Source: Defluviicoccus sp. (GTDB lineage: Bacteria > Pseudomonadota > Alphaproteobacteria > Rhodospirillales > Defluviicoccaceae). From it: DNA of 64,000 nt. The DNA lies in NCBI GenBank assembly GCA_029624735.1, contig JARSSM010000017.1:31675-95674 (forward strand), given 5' to 3'. Below, one piece after another: positions 61,276-64,000 of this stretch; positions within the stretch are counted from its first letter, which is position 1, and every line of letters begins with the position of its first letter. Made by a program: the position numbers and the translations under genes. The notes under the pieces are model-generated. The model made no database searches and was not told where the DNA came from. It worked only from the letters and a program-made list of their open reading frames with translations.

Positions 61276-62514
61276 TCAGCGCGACGCGCTGCTGCGTACT
61301 GCCGCGATCTCGCCGCAATAGACCATCTGCTTGCGGCCCTCATCGTAGACCCAACTCTCCGGCTGCGAACGGCAGTAGCTGATCACCGAACGTGGACGGG
61401 AGACGCTGTTCAGCTCGTGGCCCATCAGCCGCTGCACGCCGGAAGCAACGGAGCCAACCCAGCGCGAGACCATTTCGTCGCCGTTAACACTGGATGTGCT
61501 GCGCGCCATGCCGCCGGCGGTCGCTGGGGTCGCCGCGGTTCCGCGGTTCGCAGGTTCGCTCTTCGGCCGCACCGGCGCAGGCCGTGTCTCCTGCTCAAGC
61601 CGCGCCAGGAACTTGCGATCGTTGCCGCTGCCGGCCGGTACGCTCGCCCGCGCCTGATAGGTCCCAGCCGCCTTCGTGCTTTGGGCGGTTGCAGTGCGGC
61701 CCGCAGGTTGCGCGTCGCGTCGCGGAGCGGGGGTGTTGCGCGCTACGACTGGCTTCGAACGCTCGGCTTTCGCGACCTCCTTCGGCGCCTGCGACCGGGC
61801 GACAGCAACCGGCGCCGGGCGCTTCTCCGCTCCCTTCTGCTCGCGCACGTCCTCCTTGGACCGCTTGCGCGCAGCCGCAGCGGACGGAGTGACAGCGGCC
61901 GCGGTTGCGACTTGCGACTTGCCCGCGCCGCGGCGGACGTCGGCCGGCCGCTCCTGCGGCTGCTCAACCAGTGCAGCCGGGCGTGGTGCCTCGCCCGCGT
62001 CGGTAGAGGAAACGGGTAGATCCTTCGCAACGGGGGGATCGATCACCGCCGACTGCGCGGCAACGCTGGGCGGGAGCGGAGGCAGCGCCGCTGCTGTCAC
62101 CGTCTCGCGCGCCTGCGGCCCGCTCGCGGTCGCGCTGGCTCCCTCCCCGCTTGAAGCCTGTTGTGCAACGGCATCCTCGTCCGCACCTGGCAGGGCAGCC
62201 TGACCTTGCGGCTCCACAACACCGCTTCCGAGGAGGTCGCGCGCGATCGCCCGCCCGCCGCCGCCGAGATTGGCGGCAGCCCCCTCGGCGGGCAAGACAT
62301 CTTCGAGCAGCGAGTCGACCTCGGCGCCGGAATAGGCCGAAGCAAACACGTCGGCTGAACGGCGATGCGCATCGGTGGAGCCGCCGGCCCTGGAGGGAGC
62401 CGCCGACACCGCCACCCGGCGCGCGTCTGCCGTCAAATAGTCATCCATGAACAGGAACTTGCCGACAGCAGCCAACAAGAGGCCAAAAGCGCTGAACAGA
62501 AGGATTCGAAACAT
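61276..62514 (-). CDS. Membrane-anchored, largely disordered protein of unknown function
   Basis: I do not recognise a family. The 412-residue protein (from ATG 62514; ATGs at 62541 and 62673 are alternatives) starts with one clear membrane helix, FRILLFSAFGLLLAAVGKFLF. A low-complexity region of about 300 residues rich in Ala, Pro, Arg, Ser and Glu follows and is probably disordered. A compact, folded-looking C-terminal segment of about 60 residues closes it, with two cysteines (VISYCRSQ... and MVYCGEIAAVR) and a WVYDEGRKQ stretch. The topology suggests a periplasmic envelope protein with a long spacer. Confidence 0.65.
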   Translation of the reverse strand: MFRILLFSAFGLLLAAVGKFLFMDDYLTADARRVAVSAAPSRAGGSTDAHRRSADVFASAYSGAEVDSLLEDVLPAEGAAANLGGGGRAIARDLLGSGVVEPQGQAALPGADEDAVAQQASSGEGASATASGPQARETVTAAALPPLPPSVAAQSAVIDPPVAKDLPVSSTDAGEAPRPAALVEQPQERPADVRRGAGKSQVATAAAVTPSAAAARKRSKEDVREQKGAEKRPAPVAVARSQAPKEVAKAERSKPVVARNTPAPRRDAQPAGRTATAQSTKAAGTYQARASVPAGSGNDRKFLARLEQETRPAPVRPKSEPANRGTAATPATAGGMARSTSSVNGDEMVSRWVGSVASGVQRLMGHELNSVSRPRSVISYCRSQPESWVYDEGRKQMVYCGEIAAVRSSASR

Positions 62515-62859
62515 GGTACCCGTGACAGCCAGTGTTTGCATCGAGAAACGCGAAAACGCCTTCAGCGATTCGCGCGTTGACTTACCGTGGCACGGACATC
62601 GGCAACTACCCTGGGTGCCGGCCCTGGACCAATTCCCTTCCGGGAGAGTGAAGCGCGATGAAGTCGAAGTCAACGAACGATTTTACTGGCCATGAGCAAA
62701 CAGCCCCACTCAGTTGGATGGACAGTCACTTAGACGCACCGAGTGAGACTTGAGAACACTTGTCAAGCTCAAAATCGCTTTCATCCCAGGCTCATGCGTC
62801 GCTTGCCCAGCGCTCCGAAGCCGTGTAGGCGTGCGCCTTTCCCCGTTTGCCGGTCATCA
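62515..62859. other. Divergent intergenic region between the unknown gene and the TSUP permease
   Basis: About 345 bases without a convincing gene. A small inverted repeat CTTGA...TCAAG lies at about 62751–62769. No clear promoter could be assigned for either divergent gene. Confidence 0.45.
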
Positions 62860-63684
62860 ATGATGGAATCGGACGGAATCACGCTTGCAGCCTTAACGGC
62901 GGCGCTGGCCGCCGCGGGCCTGCTCGCCGGCCTGATTGCCGGGCTCCTGGGCGTCGGCGGTGGCATCGTCATTGTGCCCGTGCTGTTCCATCTGTTGCCG
63001 ATGGTCGGCGTCGACGATTCGGTGCGCATGCACACTGCTGTTGGAACATCGCTGGCATCGATCGTCGTCACCTCCTTCTATTCGGCGCGCGCGCACTACC
63101 GTCGCGGTGTTGTTGATGTCGGGCTCCTCAGAACTTGGGGACCTTTCATCGGTCTCGGCGCGCTGATCGGCACGGCGGTGGCCGGTGCGGTACAGGGCGC
63201 CTTCCTCACCGGCTTTTTCGGCGTGTTCGCGCTCGGCGTCGCCGTGCAGATGCTGTTGTCGCCGGAAGTGAGCCGCTTTCGCCTCAACCTGCCGGAGGGG
63301 TGGGCACGCGCGCTGACCGCGGCCTTGATCGGGGCAGTTTCAAGCATGCTCGGCATCGGCGGCGGCACCCTGTCGGTGCCGATCCTCTCCGCCTGCGGCT
63401 ATCCAATGATCCGCGCCGTCGGAACCGCGGCCGCCTTCGGCGCCGCGATTGCCCTGCCCGGCGCGATCGGCTTTGCGGTGAGCGGCTGGAACGCGCCGGC
63501 GCTGCCACCGTTCAGCCTCGGCTACGTCAACCTGTTGAGCTTTGCCGTGATCGTGCCGATGACGATGACGGCAGCGCCATGGGGGGCGCGCCTTGCCCAT
63601 ACCGCAAGCCCGCAGGTCCTGAAGCGGGTATTCGCAGTCTTTCTGCTGCTGACCGCGACGCGCATGCTGGCGCGGCTTTTCTAG
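62860..63684 (+). CDS. Sulfite exporter TauE/SafE (TSUP) family permease
   Basis: This 274-residue protein has about eight membrane helices in two halves. The halves carry the repeated glycine motif GLLGVGGGIVIVP (near residue 30) and SSMLGIGGGTLSVP (near 170), characteristic of TSUP permeases for sulfite, sulfoacetate and related organosulfur anions. ATG at 62860 or 62863 fits the first helix; the open frame upstream is unlikely. The substrate is unknown. The final G of its TAG stop is the first base of a tandem repeat array. Confidence 0.9.
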   Translation: MMESDGITLAALTAALAAAGLLAGLIAGLLGVGGGIVIVPVLFHLLPMVGVDDSVRMHTAVGTSLASIVVTSFYSARAHYRRGVVDVGLLRTWGPFIGLGALIGTAVAGAVQGAFLTGFFGVFALGVAVQMLLSPEVSRFRLNLPEGWARALTAALIGAVSSMLGIGGGTLSVPILSACGYPMIRAVGTAAAFGAAIALPGAIGFAVSGWNAPALPPFSLGYVNLLSFAVIVPMTMTAAPWGARLAHTASPQVLKRVFAVFLLLTATRMLARLF

Positions 63685-64000
63685 TGCACCAGCACAAACA
63701 GAGCGTAGATCCTGTTTGTGCCGAACGTGCACGCGATTCAATATGTTGTGCAGCGACAACCTTGCTCGGGCGTGAATCGCCCGATTGGGTCGCTGCACGA
63801 GTGCACTGGCACAAACAGGATGTAGGCTCTGTTTGTGCCGAAAGTGCACGCGATTCAATATGTTGTGCAGCGACAACCTTGCTCGGGCGTGAATCGCCCG
63901 ATTGGGTCGCTGCACGAGTGCACTGGCACAAACAGGATGTAGGCTCTGTTTGTGCCGAAAGTGCACGCGATTCAATATGTTGTGCAGCGACAACCTTGCT
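63684..64000 (+). repeat. Tandem array of the 117-bp palindromic MITE-like repeat
   Basis: There are at least 2.7 copies with an exact 117-bp period: unit 1 at 63684–63800, unit 2 at 63801–63917, unit 3 from 63918 to beyond the window. Each unit is hairpin A (49 bases, GTGCAC...GTGCAC), a 15-base linker GCGATTCAATATGTT, hairpin B (51 bases, GTGCAGCGAC...GTCGCTGCAC) and a GA spacer. Units 2 and 3 are identical as far as visible; unit 1 differs in its hairpin A. The first unit begins on the TAG stop of the TSUP gene (CTAG at 63681–63684). Same family as 4597–4711. Confidence 0.9.

Noticed and set aside
62751..62769. CTTGA...TCAAG inverted repeat as a LuxR-type or other operator
   Set aside because: The stem is only five bases and no matching regulator gene is nearby; too weak to call.
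63684..64000. Possible CRISPR array because of regular repeats
   Set aside because: The whole 117-bp period is repeated without variable spacers, the unit is doubly palindromic, and no cas genes are present.

Overview
This is a GC-rich chromosomal window of a Gram-negative alphaproteobacterium. The ChvI/ChvG–HprK–RapZ–PTS cluster, the aroA/cmk/rpsA/ihfB neighbourhood, AddAB in place of RecBCD, a FYDLN-type (TIGR02300) protein and the KDO gene kdsB all point that way. A Rhodospirillales-like member is my best guess; the sequence alone cannot settle the genus. There are no rRNA genes, CRISPR arrays, prophage genes or recognisable transposases. One tRNA is present.

Layout. Positions 1–4.6 kb hold the end of a hydrogenase-4-like membrane operon (hyfC', E, F, G, I). 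Its large subunit has lost all four nickel-binding cysteines, so it looks like an energy-converting hydrogenase-related (Ehr) complex rather than a hydrogenase. Positions 4.6–5.1 kb hold two kinds of dispersed repeat and tRNA-Ala(GGC). Positions 5.2–7.1 kb hold the FYDLN protein and aroA. Positions 7.2–14.8 kb hold a membrane EEP-family protein, chvI-chvG (with a short upstream ORF coupled to chvI), truncated hprK, rapZ, an EIIA-Man-type protein, HPr and enzyme I: a regulatory PTS with no sugar permease nearby. Positions 14.9–18.3 kb hold a ferredoxin–NADP reductase, tsaE and an amgK/murU pair for peptidoglycan recycling. Positions 18.3–25.1 kb hold addB, addA and trxA. Positions 25.1–33.7 kb, on the minus strand, hold cmk, rpsA, sppA, ihfB, lapA-like, trpF, trpB, trpA and folC. 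The accD gene often found between trpA and folC is absent, and cmk is about 26 kb from aroA, which suggests an inversion.

Positions 33.7–41.2 kb hold a lone Wzz/BY-kinase fusion, a tightly coupled four-gene cassette (two DUF1538 membrane proteins, a PII-like protein and a CBS-pair protein), and a GTP-type PEP carboxykinase ending in a strong hairpin. Positions 41.3–48.3 kb hold DUF423 and short DUF1178 genes and the glutamate synthase pair gltB-gltD. Positions 48.8–52.2 kb hold uppP, a YihY-family protein, an orphan Flp-type pilin and a DUF4239 protein. Positions 52.2–58.7 kb hold the yejABEF peptide ABC transporter followed by a hisN-like phosphatase, all on the minus strand. Positions 58.7–64 kb hold a membrane-anchored cytochrome c, kdsB, pheA, a disordered membrane-anchored protein of unknown function, a TSUP permease and a tandem 117-bp repeat array that runs off the window.

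The most interesting items are the cysteine-less Hyf/Ehr complex, the DUF1538–PII–CBS cassette, and a palindromic MITE-like repeat whose ends form CTAG and lie on the TAG stop codon of the adjacent gene at all three loci. No similarity searches were possible. Family names rest on motif recognition, and start codons were chosen from Shine-Dalgarno spacing and overlaps.
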